Assembly (NCBI GenBank): GCA_025453655.1
Contig: JALOPX010000008.1
Span: forward strand, 1 to 35,508
Reading direction: 5' to 3'
DNA: 35,508 nucleotides
DNA from: Candidatus Krumholzibacteriia bacterium
Lineage (GTDB): Bacteria > Krumholzibacteriota > Krumholzibacteriia > Krumholzibacteriales > Krumholzibacteriaceae
Position 1 is the first letter of the stretch. Each line of letters begins with the position of its first letter. Below are positions 19,886-29,426 of the stretch, piece by piece. Made by a program: the position numbers and the translations under genes. The notes beneath the pieces were generated by a model. That model worked only from the letters and a program-made list of their open reading frames with translations. It ran no database searches and was not told the origin of the DNA.

Positions 19886-22567
19886 ATGTTCGTAACTTTC
19901 AACGGAAAGAAGTTCCCGGTGGCGGAAGGGAGGACGGTTCTGGAGGCGGCCCGCGACAATGGCCTCTTCATCCCGTCCCTCTGCTACCATCCGAAGACCG
20001 GCCCGGCCGGCAAATGCCGGGCCTGCGTGGTGGAAATCGAGGGCATGCGCGGGCTGCAGACCTCGTGCACGATTCCCGCAAAAGACGGGATGGCCGTGAC
20101 GACCAACTCCCCGAAGGTTCTGGCCGCCCAGCGCCTGGTGGTCGATCTGATGCTGTCGTCGGGGCAGCACGACTGCCTGAGCTGCGAACAGAACGGTTCC
20201 TGCGAGCTGCAGAACGCCGCGTACTTCCTCGGGATCGAGAGGCCGTCGTTCCGCGTCGACTCGGAACCGGATTTCGACGAATCGTCGGAGTTCATCTACC
20301 GCGACCACGAAAAATGCATCCAGTGCGGGCGCTGCGTCGCGGGGTGCAACAACACGGTCGTCAACGAGGTTCTCGATTTCGGATGGCGCGGTCATAACAC
20401 GAAGGTCATCTGCGACGACGACCTGCCGATGGGAACGTCTTCCTGCGTGCAGTGCGGCGAGTGCGTCCAGCTCTGCCCGACAGGCTCGATCATAGACAAA
20501 CGCTCCCGCGGCCAGGCGAGGTCATGGGAGGTCGAGAAGGTCGAGACGGTATGCCCCTACTGCGGGGTCGGATGCCGGATCGCCCTTCATGTGGACAGAA
20601 AGACCAACCGCATCGTCCGGGCCACCGGCGTCGAGGACGCCCCGACGAACCAGGGGATGCTCTGCGTGAAGGGGCGCTTCGCGTTCGACTTCGTGGCGAG
20701 CACGGAACGGCTCACAACCCCCCTCATCAGGGAGAACGGGAACTTCCGCGAGGCCTCGTGGGAAGAGGCTTATTCCCTCATCTCGTCGAAGCTCGGCGAG
20801 ATCAAAACGAAGCACGGCGCCGATTCGATCGGCGGGTTTTGTTCGGCAAAGTGCACGAACGAGGAAAATTACCTGTTTCAGAAGTTTATGCGCGCGGTGA
20901 TCGGCACAAATAATGTCGACCACTGCGCCCGTCTCTGACACAGCTCGACGGTGGCCGGTCTGGCCGCCAGCTTCGGTTCGGGCGCCATGACCAACGACAT
21001 CGCCGGCATCAAGAACGCCGACGTGATCCTGGTCATCGGTTCCGACACCACTTCGGCGCACCCCGTCATCGCGGCGCGCATAAAACAGGCGGTCCGCTTC
21101 GGCAAGACGAAGCTGATCGTCATCGACCCGAAGAAGATCCGCCTCGCCGACTACGCGACGATATACGCGGCCCAGAGATGCGGGACCGACGTCGCGGTGC
21201 TCAACGGCATCATGCACGTCATCATCAAAAACAACTGGCACGACGCCGCCTACGTCGAGGAGCGCTGCGAGGGGTTCGAGGATCTGAAGAAAGAGGTCGA
21301 GAAATACACGCCCGGATACGTCGAGAAGATATCGGGCATCCCCGCGGCGCAGATAGAGGAGATCGCCGAGCTGTTCGGCAAGGCTCCGACGGCGGCGCTC
21401 TTCTACGCGATGGGGATAACGCAGCACACGACCGGCGTCGACAACGTCTGGTCGACCGCCAACCTGCAGATGCTCTGCGGCAACCTCGGGAAATCCGGCG
21501 GAGGCGTCAACCCGCTCCGCGGCCAGAGCAACGTTCAGGGCGCCTGCGACATGGGCGGGCTGCCGAACGTCTTCCCCGCCTACCAGAAGGTCGACGACCC
21601 GGCGATCAGGGAGAAGTTCGAAAATGCCTGGAAGGTAAAGCTCCCCGAAAAACCCGGGCTGACCGTGACTACCATGATCCAGGCGGCGCACGAGGGGAAG
21701 ATCAAGGCGTTCTACATCATGGGCGAAAACCCGATGATCTCGGACCCCGACCTGACCCACGCCGAGGAATCGCTGAAACACGTCGATTTCATCGTCGTTC
21801 AGGACATGTTCCTTACCGAGACGGCGGCCCTCGCCGACGTCGTCCTCCCGGCGACGGCGTACGCGGAAAAAGAAGGCACCTTCTCGAACACGGAGCGCCG
21901 CGTGCAGCTTCTCAAAAAGGCCGTCGAACCTCCGGCGGGAACGAGGCACGACTGGGAGATCATCAGGGATCTCGCCGGCTCGATGGGCGCGGCGGGCTGG
22001 GATTATTCCCGTTCCGAGGACATCCTCAGGGAACTCGTCACGCTGGCCCCCTCGTACGGCGGCATCACATACGAGCGGCTGGGCCGAAACGGCCTTCACT
22101 GGCCCTGCCCGACGAAGGAGCACCCGGGGACGCCGGTGCTGCATGTCGGCAAGTTCTCGCGCGGCAAGGGTCTCATGAAGGCGATTCCCTTCAAGGAGCC
22201 GGCCGAGCTTCCGGACGCCGAATATCCGCTCATCATGAGCTCGGGACGCGTCCTCGAGCAGTTCCACACGGGAACGATGTCGAGAAAGACGGAGGGGCTG
22301 AACCGCCTCGCCGGCCCGATGGTCATGATGTCGGTCGAGGACGCCGAAGCCCTCGGCATCGCGAACAGCGAGAAGGTCAGGGTCACGACAAGGCGCGGTT
22401 CGATCGTAACGAACGCCTTCGTGACGAAGCGGATCGGCAGGGGAACGATATTTCTCCCGTTCCACTACGCCGAGGCTCCGGCGAACAGGCTGACGATAGC
22501 CGCGCTCGACCCGGTGGCGAAGATACCGGAATACAAGGTGTGCGCGGCGAGGATCGATAAAATTTGA
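19886..22567 (+). CDS. fdhA: Selenocysteine-containing, NAD-linked formate dehydrogenase catalytic subunit (UGA at 20936-20938 read as Sec, residue 351 from the 19886 ATG)
   Basis: NuoG-like N-terminus (SLCYHPKTGPAGKCRACVVEIEG, CLSCEQNGSCELQ, CIQCGRCVAGCN, CVQCGECVQLCP), VCPYCGVGCRI cluster motif. Tracks 19880..20938 and 20951..22567 are in the same frame, separated only by TGA in [20 protein letters not shown] at 19886 has SD AAGGAG. Confidence 0.95.
20950..20968 (+). promoter_or_regulatory. Bacterial SECIS apical hairpin
   Basis: GGTGGCC-GGTCT-GGCCGCC (7-bp stem with one U-G pair, GGUCU loop) with the loop starting 18 nt after the UGA. Confidence 0.85.
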
Positions 22568-22616
22568 CCCGGGCCCTCTGAAAAGGCGCGCTCAGGCCGG
22601 AAAGGGATGGTTGCCG

Positions 22617-23075
22617 ATGGATAATCTCGAATTCGAACGCGTGATGGCCGTCGCCATAGCCCGCGAGATCGAGGCGAATCAGTTCTATTCGGAGGTCGCG
22701 AAGAAATTCGAGGACGGAGCGACGAGGGACGTCTTCACGAAACTCGCCTCCGAGGAGATGGGGCACATGGAGCTTCTCGAGAACTTCAGGAACGACCCGA
22801 CGATGGTCATGAAGATCTCGGCTCCGCCGGTGGACGTGAAGCTCGCCGAATCGATGGAGCTTCCGAAGATCAGCACGGCGATGAAACCGGCGGACGCGAT
22901 CGCGCTCGCGATGAAAAAGGAGCAGCAGGCCGTCGAGTTCTACAGGGAGATGTCCAGGAACAGCAGGGATTCCGCGGTGAAGGCGATCTTCGACAACCTG
23001 GCGAACATGGAGCTCAACCACAAGAAGATGCTCGAGAACGCGTTCGTCGATATAGGATATCCGGAAGCGTTCTGA
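22617..23075 (+). CDS. Ferritin-like/rubrerythrin-type diiron protein
   Basis: Helical repeats with REIEANQFY, EEMGHMELLENF, KKEQQAVEFYREM, ELNHKKMLE; no rubredoxin-type CxxC tail. Confidence 0.88.
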   Translation: MDNLEFERVMAVAIAREIEANQFYSEVAKKFEDGATRDVFTKLASEEMGHMELLENFRNDPTMVMKISAPPVDVKLAESMELPKISTAMKPADAIALAMKKEQQAVEFYREMSRNSRDSAVKAIFDNLANMELNHKKMLENAFVDIGYPEAF

Positions 23076-23105
23076 TCGATTGCCGCTCATGGCCGACTTT
23101 CGTTT

Positions 23106-23139
23106 GCCGGGCCGGTCCGCTTAAGCGTTCCGGCCCGGC
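23106..23139 (+). terminator. Inverted repeat, possible terminator after the ferritin-like gene
   Basis: GCCGGGCCGG-TCCGCTTAAGCGTT-CCGGCCCGGC, perfect 10-bp stem; no strong T tract. Confidence 0.5.
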
Positions 23140-23198
23140 GTGGTTTAAGGGGCGGCCTGCCGGGCCGTTTCCGAAATAACAATGGTGATCGAGACACG

Positions 23199-24209
23199 GT
23201 GAAAACGATCGTAATCACAGGAGGCCGGCCCGAAGACGCAGGATCGGCGTGCGCCCGCGGGATAAGGTCGCTCGTGGAAGGCTCGGCGCTCCTCGCGATC
23301 GGGAAAGACGCCGGAAGAACCGGCCCCCATGAAGCCTTTTATCCGGCCGGGACCCCGTGGAGCGTCATCGAGTCGGAGAACGGAAAGCGCGGGCTCCTCA
23401 TCATCGAAAGCGACGACTGCCCCGCCGGGCTTGTCCCCGATTGCCTCGTCCATCTCGGAAGCGGCGCCCGGGCGGCTTCCGCGGACTCGCCGCCCCGGAA
23501 GGCGGATTTCCATAGCGGCAGGGCGGCCGACGCGGGGACGATAGAGCGCTGCGCAGGCCGCCTCGGGCTCGGCGCCGCGACGGTGCGGCGGATTGCCTGG
23601 CTTTCGGGATCGCGCCCCGAGCCGGTCACGGCGATCGTGCTGACCGGGGGAAAAAGCAGTCGCCTCGGGCCCGACAAGGCATTCCTCGACTTCGGCGGGG
23701 AGCGCCTCGTCGACAGGATAACGCGGCGGCTCGGCGAGTCGGTCGACGGTATCGTCATCGCCACCTCCGCCGACAAGGCGGGCCTCTTTCCCGGCCACAA
23801 GGTCGCGGTGGACGAGATTCCCGACCAGGGGCCGCTGAGGGGAATCGTTTCCGGGCTCGCGCGCTCGGAAACGCGGTTGAATTTCGTGATCGCCTGCGAC
23901 ATGCCGGACGTCGACACGGGCACCCTTCGCGAGCTTCTCTCATGGTCCGAAGGGTTCGACGCAGTCGTCCCCTCGTTCAGGGAGGGGGAAAGGGAGCCGT
24001 TGTTCGCAGTCTACCGGAAAACCCTTCTCGATCCCGCGCTCGGGCTGCTCGAACGGGGGGAACGCCGCGTGGCGTCCCTTTACCCGCTGTGCCGGACCAA
24101 AATCCTCTTTCTGCCGCGCAATCCGGGGCTCGCCAACATCAATACGCGCGACGACTACGAAAATTACATCGGGGGAAAAAAACGCACAGCCCGGAGGGAT
24201 CCGATATGA
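23199..24209 (+). CDS. mobA: MobA-like molybdenum cofactor nucleotidyltransferase with about 140-aa N-terminal extension
   Basis: TAIVLTGGKSSRLGPDKAFLDFGGERLVDRI, DQGPLRGIVSGL, FVIACDMPDV; GTG start. Confidence 0.85.
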   Translation: MKTIVITGGRPEDAGSACARGIRSLVEGSALLAIGKDAGRTGPHEAFYPAGTPWSVIESENGKRGLLIIESDDCPAGLVPDCLVHLGSGARAASADSPPRKADFHSGRAADAGTIERCAGRLGLGAATVRRIAWLSGSRPEPVTAIVLTGGKSSRLGPDKAFLDFGGERLVDRITRRLGESVDGIVIATSADKAGLFPGHKVAVDEIPDQGPLRGIVSGLARSETRLNFVIACDMPDVDTGTLRELLSWSEGFDAVVPSFREGEREPLFAVYRKTLLDPALGLLERGERRVASLYPLCRTKILFLPRNPGLANINTRDDYENYIGGKKRTARRDPI

Positions 24210-25000
24210 CGGAAGCCGACGATGGCCGGATGGTAAAAATGGAGGTCTCCCGTTTCAGGGACGGGACCTTTTCCAAGGCCTTGCAGAATATCGCGAGGGA
24301 GGTCCCCTGCACGATCATCGCCAACGACGTCGAGATAGCGACCCTCTCCTGCACTCCCGCGAACCTTCGTGAATTCGCCGCCGGATTCCTTTTCACCGCC
24401 GGGATCATCGACGGTATAGGGGAACTCCTCGCCTGCGATATCGACTCCGCTCGCTGGAACCTCGCCTGCTCCGTCTCCCGCACCCCAGACATCGGCCTGA
24501 TGAACAGGAGAACCTACACATCAGGATGCGGCAGGGGAGTGATCTTCTCGAACCTCAACGAGTTCCTGGCTCGATCTCCGATAGATTCCGGGCTGACGGT
24601 CACCGCAGGCCAAATCGCAATCCTTTCGAACTGGCTGCAGCACAGTTCGCCCCTGTTCAGGGAAACCGGCGGAGTCCATACGGCCGCCCTGGCGGTTCGC
24701 GGCGATCTCCCCGAATGGTCGGTCGACGATATCGGCAGGCACAACGCCGCGGACAAGGCCATAGGGCGGGGGCTTCTCGGCGGCGTCCCGTTCGGCGAAT
24801 GCGCCCTCGTCACGACGGGGCGGACCTCTTCGGACATTCTTTTCAAGGCCCGCCGCGCGGGAATCCCGATTACGATCTCACGGGGATCCCCCACCCATCA
24901 GACCATTCTAAGGGCCCTCGACCTCAACATCACCGTGGTGGGTTTCGCCCGCGGCGGAGCCTTCACGGTGTACTCCCACCCTCAGAGGATCATCCCTTGA
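24206..25000 (+). CDS. fdhD: Formate dehydrogenase accessory sulfurtransferase FdhD
   Basis: EFAAGFLFTAGII, YTSGCGRGVIF, FRETGGVHTAAL, DIGRHNAADKAIG, TTGRTSSDILFKA; ATG at 24206 (track start 23942 is an overlapping extension into mobA). Confidence 0.93.
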   Translation: MTEADDGRMVKMEVSRFRDGTFSKALQNIAREVPCTIIANDVEIATLSCTPANLREFAAGFLFTAGIIDGIGELLACDIDSARWNLACSVSRTPDIGLMNRRTYTSGCGRGVIFSNLNEFLARSPIDSGLTVTAGQIAILSNWLQHSSPLFRETGGVHTAALAVRGDLPEWSVDDIGRHNAADKAIGRGLLGGVPFGECALVTTGRTSSDILFKARRAGIPITISRGSPTHQTILRALDLNITVVGFARGGAFTVYSHPQRIIP

Positions 25001-25090
25001 TTTCTACGCGAATAGTGATATCTTCACATTGAATCGAATCGTCGCCGGCCCTGCGCCGGAGGCATGTTTTACCCTGCGAGGATATGACTT

Positions 25091-26791
25091 ATGACGCATT
25101 TATGTTTTATGAGCCTGGTCCCGGGCGCGAAATCGCTTCTCGACCTTCTCGCGTCGAATTCGATACTTCTTCTTTTCACGATCATCGGGCTCGGATACCT
25201 GATCGGGAACATAGGCATCAGGGGGTTCAAACTGGGAGTCGCGGCGGTTCTGTTCGTCGGCATGGCATTCAGCGCGATCGACAGCCGCCTCGCCCTCCCG
25301 GAGCATATCTACGTCATAGGCCTGGTGCTTTTCGTCTACGCAATCGGACTCCAGTCGGGACGGGGCTTTTTCTCCTCCTTCAAAAGGAGGGGGCTTCGGG
25401 TCAACATCTTCGCGCTGATGATTCTCGGTATCGCCGCCGCGGCGACCGTGATCATAAAGGAAATCATGGGGCTCGCCTCATCGACGGCCGCCGGGCTGTT
25501 CTGCGGAGCCCTGACCAACACCCCGGCTCTCGCGTCGACAGTCGAGACGGCCGAGGGGTTGACGAGGAACCTCCCGAATGAAACCGCCGCCTTTTTCGTC
25601 CACAGCCCCGTGGTCACCTACGGGCTCGCCTATCCGTTCGGAGTTCTCGGAGTCATTCTCTGGCTCTATATCTTCACTAAACTCTTCAGGGTGGACTTCA
25701 AGGCGGAGGAGGCCCAGGTCCTCGAGGAATCGGGCGGCGGAACGATAGAGAGCCGGACGTACAGGGTCACGAACCCGGCGATAACCGGGAAAACGATCGA
25801 GGAGATGCTGGGGCTCCTCAGGGACCCGGGATTCGTCCTGAGCCGCATCCGCAAGGGGGACACGATCCTCGTCGCCACCCCGGGCACCGTCCTCTCCCCC
25901 GGCGATCAGATCGTCGCCGTCGGCCCCCCCGAAACGCTGGAAAGCGCGCGCGTGCTTTTCGGCGAACAGTCCGGCGAGCAGCTCCCGGAAACGGCGGGGC
26001 CCGTCACATATCGCCGGATCTTCATCTCGAACAAGGAGATAATCGGCAAGACGATCCGCGAGCTTCAGCTCCACAAGAAATTCGACGCGACCATCACGCG
26101 CCTGAGGCGCGGCGACGTCGACTTCGTCCCCTCGCTCGACACGGTGCTGGAATCGGGGGACAGGATAAGGGTCGTCGCAAGGCGCGAGAATATCGACGCC
26201 CTCTCGAAATATTTCGGCGATTCCCTCCGGTCCATTTCGGAAACCGACTACCTCTCGCTCTCGCTGGGGATAGTTCTCGGCGTCTTCCTGGGCATGATCC
26301 CGTTCAACCTTCCCAACGGTATGGTTTTCAGGCTCGGTTTCGCGGGCGGCCCGCTGATCGTCGGGCTCATCCTCGGGCGGCTCGAACGAACCGGGCCGAT
26401 CGTCTGGGGCCTTCACTACACGGCGAACCTGGTGCTGCGCCAGGTCGGGCTCGTCTTCTTCCTCGCCGCGATAGGCACGAAGGCGGGGCCGGGCTTCGTC
26501 GAGACCTTCAACGCCGGAGGCTGGAACCTGATAGCGGCGGGAGCCGTCATCACGAGCCTTTTCGCCGTCTCGGCCATCCTGGTCGGCTACAAGGTCCTCA
26601 GGCTCCCCATGTCCGCGGTGATGGGAATGGTGTCGGGGATGCAGACCCAGCCGGCCTGCCTGGCCTATTCGAACCAGCAGTCTTCGAGCGAGAATCCGAA
26701 CGTCTGGTACGCCGCCGTCTACCCGGCGAGCATGATCGCCAAGATCATGCTCGCGCAGATCATAGTTTCGATGATCCTCATGGGCAGGTAG
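25091..26791 (+). CDS. AspT/YidE-type membrane transporter with two RCK_C (TrkA-C) domains
   Basis: Duplicated membrane halves (IYVIGLVLFVYAIGLQSGRGFF; NLVLRQVGLVFFLAAIGTKAG) flanking two TrkA_C-like segments. Confidence 0.85.
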   Translation: MTHLCFMSLVPGAKSLLDLLASNSILLLFTIIGLGYLIGNIGIRGFKLGVAAVLFVGMAFSAIDSRLALPEHIYVIGLVLFVYAIGLQSGRGFFSSFKRRGLRVNIFALMILGIAAAATVIIKEIMGLASSTAAGLFCGALTNTPALASTVETAEGLTRNLPNETAAFFVHSPVVTYGLAYPFGVLGVILWLYIFTKLFRVDFKAEEAQVLEESGGGTIESRTYRVTNPAITGKTIEEMLGLLRDPGFVLSRIRKGDTILVATPGTVLSPGDQIVAVGPPETLESARVLFGEQSGEQLPETAGPVTYRRIFISNKEIIGKTIRELQLHKKFDATITRLRRGDVDFVPSLDTVLESGDRIRVVARRENIDALSKYFGDSLRSISETDYLSLSLGIVLGVFLGMIPFNLPNGMVFRLGFAGGPLIVGLILGRLERTGPIVWGLHYTANLVLRQVGLVFFLAAIGTKAGPGFVETFNAGGWNLIAAGAVITSLFAVSAILVGYKVLRLPMSAVMGMVSGMQTQPACLAYSNQQSSSENPNVWYAAVYPASMIAKIMLAQIIVSMILMGR

Positions 26792-26822
26792 CGGCGCGCC
26801 GGAAAACGAAACGAGGCCGACC

Positions 26823-29402
26823 GTGTTCGAAGGCCGAAAAAAGACGCCGGCGCTCGCGTGCCTCGTGGTGATGGCTTCGCTCCTCCCCTCTTCGGCGTTG
26901 TGCGCCCGCTGCAAGGGATACCACGCGGTGCTCACCCCCCGGTTCGCCCCTGAGAACGTATTCGACCTTTCCGCCGGCGGCATGGAAGCGGCCGCCGGGC
27001 GTCTTCGCGAAGACGACCGCGCGGCCTGCCGAGCCGCTATCTTCGAACGCCTCATGGATCAACGGCGCCCGTCCGCCGTCGAATCCTGGCCGCCGAGGCC
27101 CGACGCCCTCGGGAGGGCGGACAGCCTCCTCGGCGACGTCTATATCCTCGGTGTGCATGAAGGCCGCCGCCTCGGGCGCGACATCGGCTGGGACGAGAAT
27201 CCGGCCGAATCGGCCAACTGGGAATTCAACCTTCTGGCGATGGATTTCCTCCCCAACCTGTCCGAAGCCTTCCGCGTAACGGCGGATAAGAAATACATCG
27301 ACAGGGGCAGGGAGGCGATCCTGGATTTCGTCCGCGACAACGCCGACCCGGAGGCGCTTCCGAGCCGCTATTCATGGTACGACCACAGCGTCGCCTACAG
27401 ATCGATATACGCGGTCGACTTCTGGAAGCTCTGGGCCTCTCTCGGCGAAAGGGACGACAGCTTCGCGTCGGCCTTCATCGAGTTCATCTGGAGGCACGCG
27501 ATCTACCTCGCCGAAGAGAGATACTACTCGCGCATGACCAACCACGGCATCTTCGCGAATATAGCCCTCCTGAGAATAGCGGCGGCCTTCCCGGAATTCC
27601 TCGAATCGAAAGCCTGGAGGGCGCTCGCCGTCGAGAGGATGGAAAAGCAGGCCTCCGACAACTACACCGAAGACGGGATACACAGGGAATTCGCACCCTC
27701 CTACCACCTGCTCGCGACGAAACTCATGCTCAGGTTCCGCGACGACTGCCTTCGCTCGGGCGGCGCGCCTCTTTCGCCCGGATTCGAGGCCGTTATGGCG
27801 AAGGCCGTGGACAATATCGTTCACCTCGCGCATCCGGACGGGGAACTGGTCCTGTTCGGCGATTCCAGCACCGGCGAGTTCCGGAACGCGCTTCAATCAT
27901 TCGGGCCGGAGGACCCGGTCTTCCTGTACGTGTCGTCGCGGGGCGGGCCGGGCGTTCCCCCCGCGGAAACCTCCAGGGCCCTTCACGAAACGGGCTTTTT
28001 CATGATGCGAAGCGGGTGGGGAACCGGGAGGCCGTTCTCCGATGAAACATTTCTCATCGCGGATTTCAGCCCATGGGGAAAGGCTCACCAGCACGAGGAC
28101 TTCCTCTCATTCGAACTGTCGGCCAGGGGATTCAGGTGGTTCACGGACCTCGGGACCTTCAGTTATGACAACGATGATCCGGGAAGGAAGTATGTCACAT
28201 CGCCGCCCGCCCACAACATAGTCGTCCCCTTCTCGGAACAGGCCGCGGCGAGGCCGCGCGGCCGCGAGCGGATAGAGGACAGGACGAAGAGACCGTTCGA
28301 GTCGATAGTCGAACACACGGAAACGCTGACCGATCCCGCCGGCAGGATCGCCTCCTGCAGGCAGCTTCTCGCCCGGGATATCGGCGACCTCGAGGACCGG
28401 GTCCTTCTGATAATGGCCATGAGCCTGGAGGAACTGGGATCGAACGATCAGGAAGCCAGGGAATGCCTCGAAAGGATTCTGGCCATGGAAGGCGGCAGCC
28501 CCTATTCGGAGATCGCCTCGCAACTGCTCGGGACGCTCGACCTGGACGTCGAAAAGATGGTCTTCGACGACAGCTCCGACATGGAGGTGCACGGCCGCCC
28601 GGGGACCCCGCCCGCGAGGACGCTCCTTCCGCAGGACGAGCCACTGAAGATCGAAGGCGGCGGCATCGGGGATCCCGGAACGTCCGTGCCCGATCCAGGC
28701 GTCCGCAATGATGCCTCACCGACCTCGCAGACGGTCAGGCCGGACATCAAGCAGAGCCCCGAAGTTCGGCACTGGATCTCGAACGGGGATTTCGACTATC
28801 TCGAGGGCGGGTTCAACTACTGCAGGAATTTCCGCCACGAAAGGGCGATTCTATTCATAAAACCGTTCCACTTCATCATCGTTGACAGGATTCACGACGG
28901 AATCAAATTCGAATACGGGGAACTTTTCCATCTAAAGCCGGGGGTCAAGACGGCCGGCGCGGGGAACAATTACCTGCTGACCGCCCAGGATTCCCTCGGA
29001 TGCGTCTTCATGTGTCTTTCGTCGCCGCCGCAGGCCTCGAGCTCCGTCATCGAAGGACGAGCGCGCGCCGGGCTGCAGGGCTGGTACTCAGGATCCTTCG
29101 GCAACCTGGAACCGGCGCCGGTCATACGGTATTCGTTCACGCCGCCCGAACCGGGCGATTATTATTTCGTGCACGCCGTGCTGCCGCTCGGCACGGACGC
29201 GGCTGCCGAATACAGGCTCGTCGTCGATGAAAAGATCTCCGGCGCCCCGTGGAACCCGCTCGGCGGCGCCCCCCTCGTCTTCACTATCGAAGAGCCGGGA
29301 TACCGCACGGCCGTCTCCTTCATGCCCTCCGCCGCGTTCAGGGCTCAAAGTCCGCAAGGGGGCAGGGGACCTGAGATATCCGTCGCGCGCAAACGGATCT
29401 GA
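26823..29402 (+). CDS. Heparinase II/III (alginate lyase-like) family protein, secreted
   Basis: SRYSWYDHSVAYRS, SRMTNHGIFANIALL, AHQHEDFLSFELSARGFRWFTDLGTFSYD, PAHNIVV, GDFDYLEGG, HERAILFIKPFHFIIVDR. Confidence 0.85.
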   Translation: MFEGRKKTPALACLVVMASLLPSSALCARCKGYHAVLTPRFAPENVFDLSAGGMEAAAGRLREDDRAACRAAIFERLMDQRRPSAVESWPPRPDALGRADSLLGDVYILGVHEGRRLGRDIGWDENPAESANWEFNLLAMDFLPNLSEAFRVTADKKYIDRGREAILDFVRDNADPEALPSRYSWYDHSVAYRSIYAVDFWKLWASLGERDDSFASAFIEFIWRHAIYLAEERYYSRMTNHGIFANIALLRIAAAFPEFLESKAWRALAVERMEKQASDNYTEDGIHREFAPSYHLLATKLMLRFRDDCLRSGGAPLSPGFEAVMAKAVDNIVHLAHPDGELVLFGDSSTGEFRNALQSFGPEDPVFLYVSSRGGPGVPPAETSRALHETGFFMMRSGWGTGRPFSDETFLIADFSPWGKAHQHEDFLSFELSARGFRWFTDLGTFSYDNDDPGRKYVTSPPAHNIVVPFSEQAAARPRGRERIEDRTKRPFESIVEHTETLTDPAGRIASCRQLLARDIGDLEDRVLLIMAMSLEELGSNDQEARECLERILAMEGGSPYSEIASQLLGTLDLDVEKMVFDDSSDMEVHGRPGTPPARTLLPQDEPLKIEGGGIGDPGTSVPDPGVRNDASPTSQTVRPDIKQSPEVRHWISNGDFDYLEGGFNYCRNFRHERAILFIKPFHFIIVDRIHDGIKFEYGELFHLKPGVKTAGAGNNYLLTAQDSLGCVFMCLSSPPQASSSVIEGRARAGLQGWYSGSFGNLEPAPVIRYSFTPPEPGDYYFVHAVLPLGTDAAAEYRLVVDEKISGAPWNPLGGAPLVFTIEEPGYRTAVSFMPSAAFRAQSPQGGRGPEISVARKRI

Positions 29403-29426
29403 ACGGGGCTTTCGCCACCGCATGAA

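Noticed and set aside
18149-20395. 748-aa minus-strand ORF antisense to nuoEF/fdhA
   Set aside because: Arg/Asp/His-rich mirror ORF typical of high-GC DNA; the plus strand carries unmistakable NuoF and FDH motifs.
19880-20938. fdhA as a pseudogene or frameshifted pair of genes
   Set aside because: No frame change; the single TGA sits at the Sec position and is followed by a SECIS hairpin at the right spacing.
20522-22465. 647-aa minus-strand ORF antisense to fdhA
   Set aside because: No recognisable motifs, compositional mirror of a strongly supported plus-strand gene.
25478-27055. 525-aa minus-strand ORF antisense to the transporter and heparinase genes
   Set aside because: Antisense mirror ORF spanning two well-supported genes and their intergenic gap.
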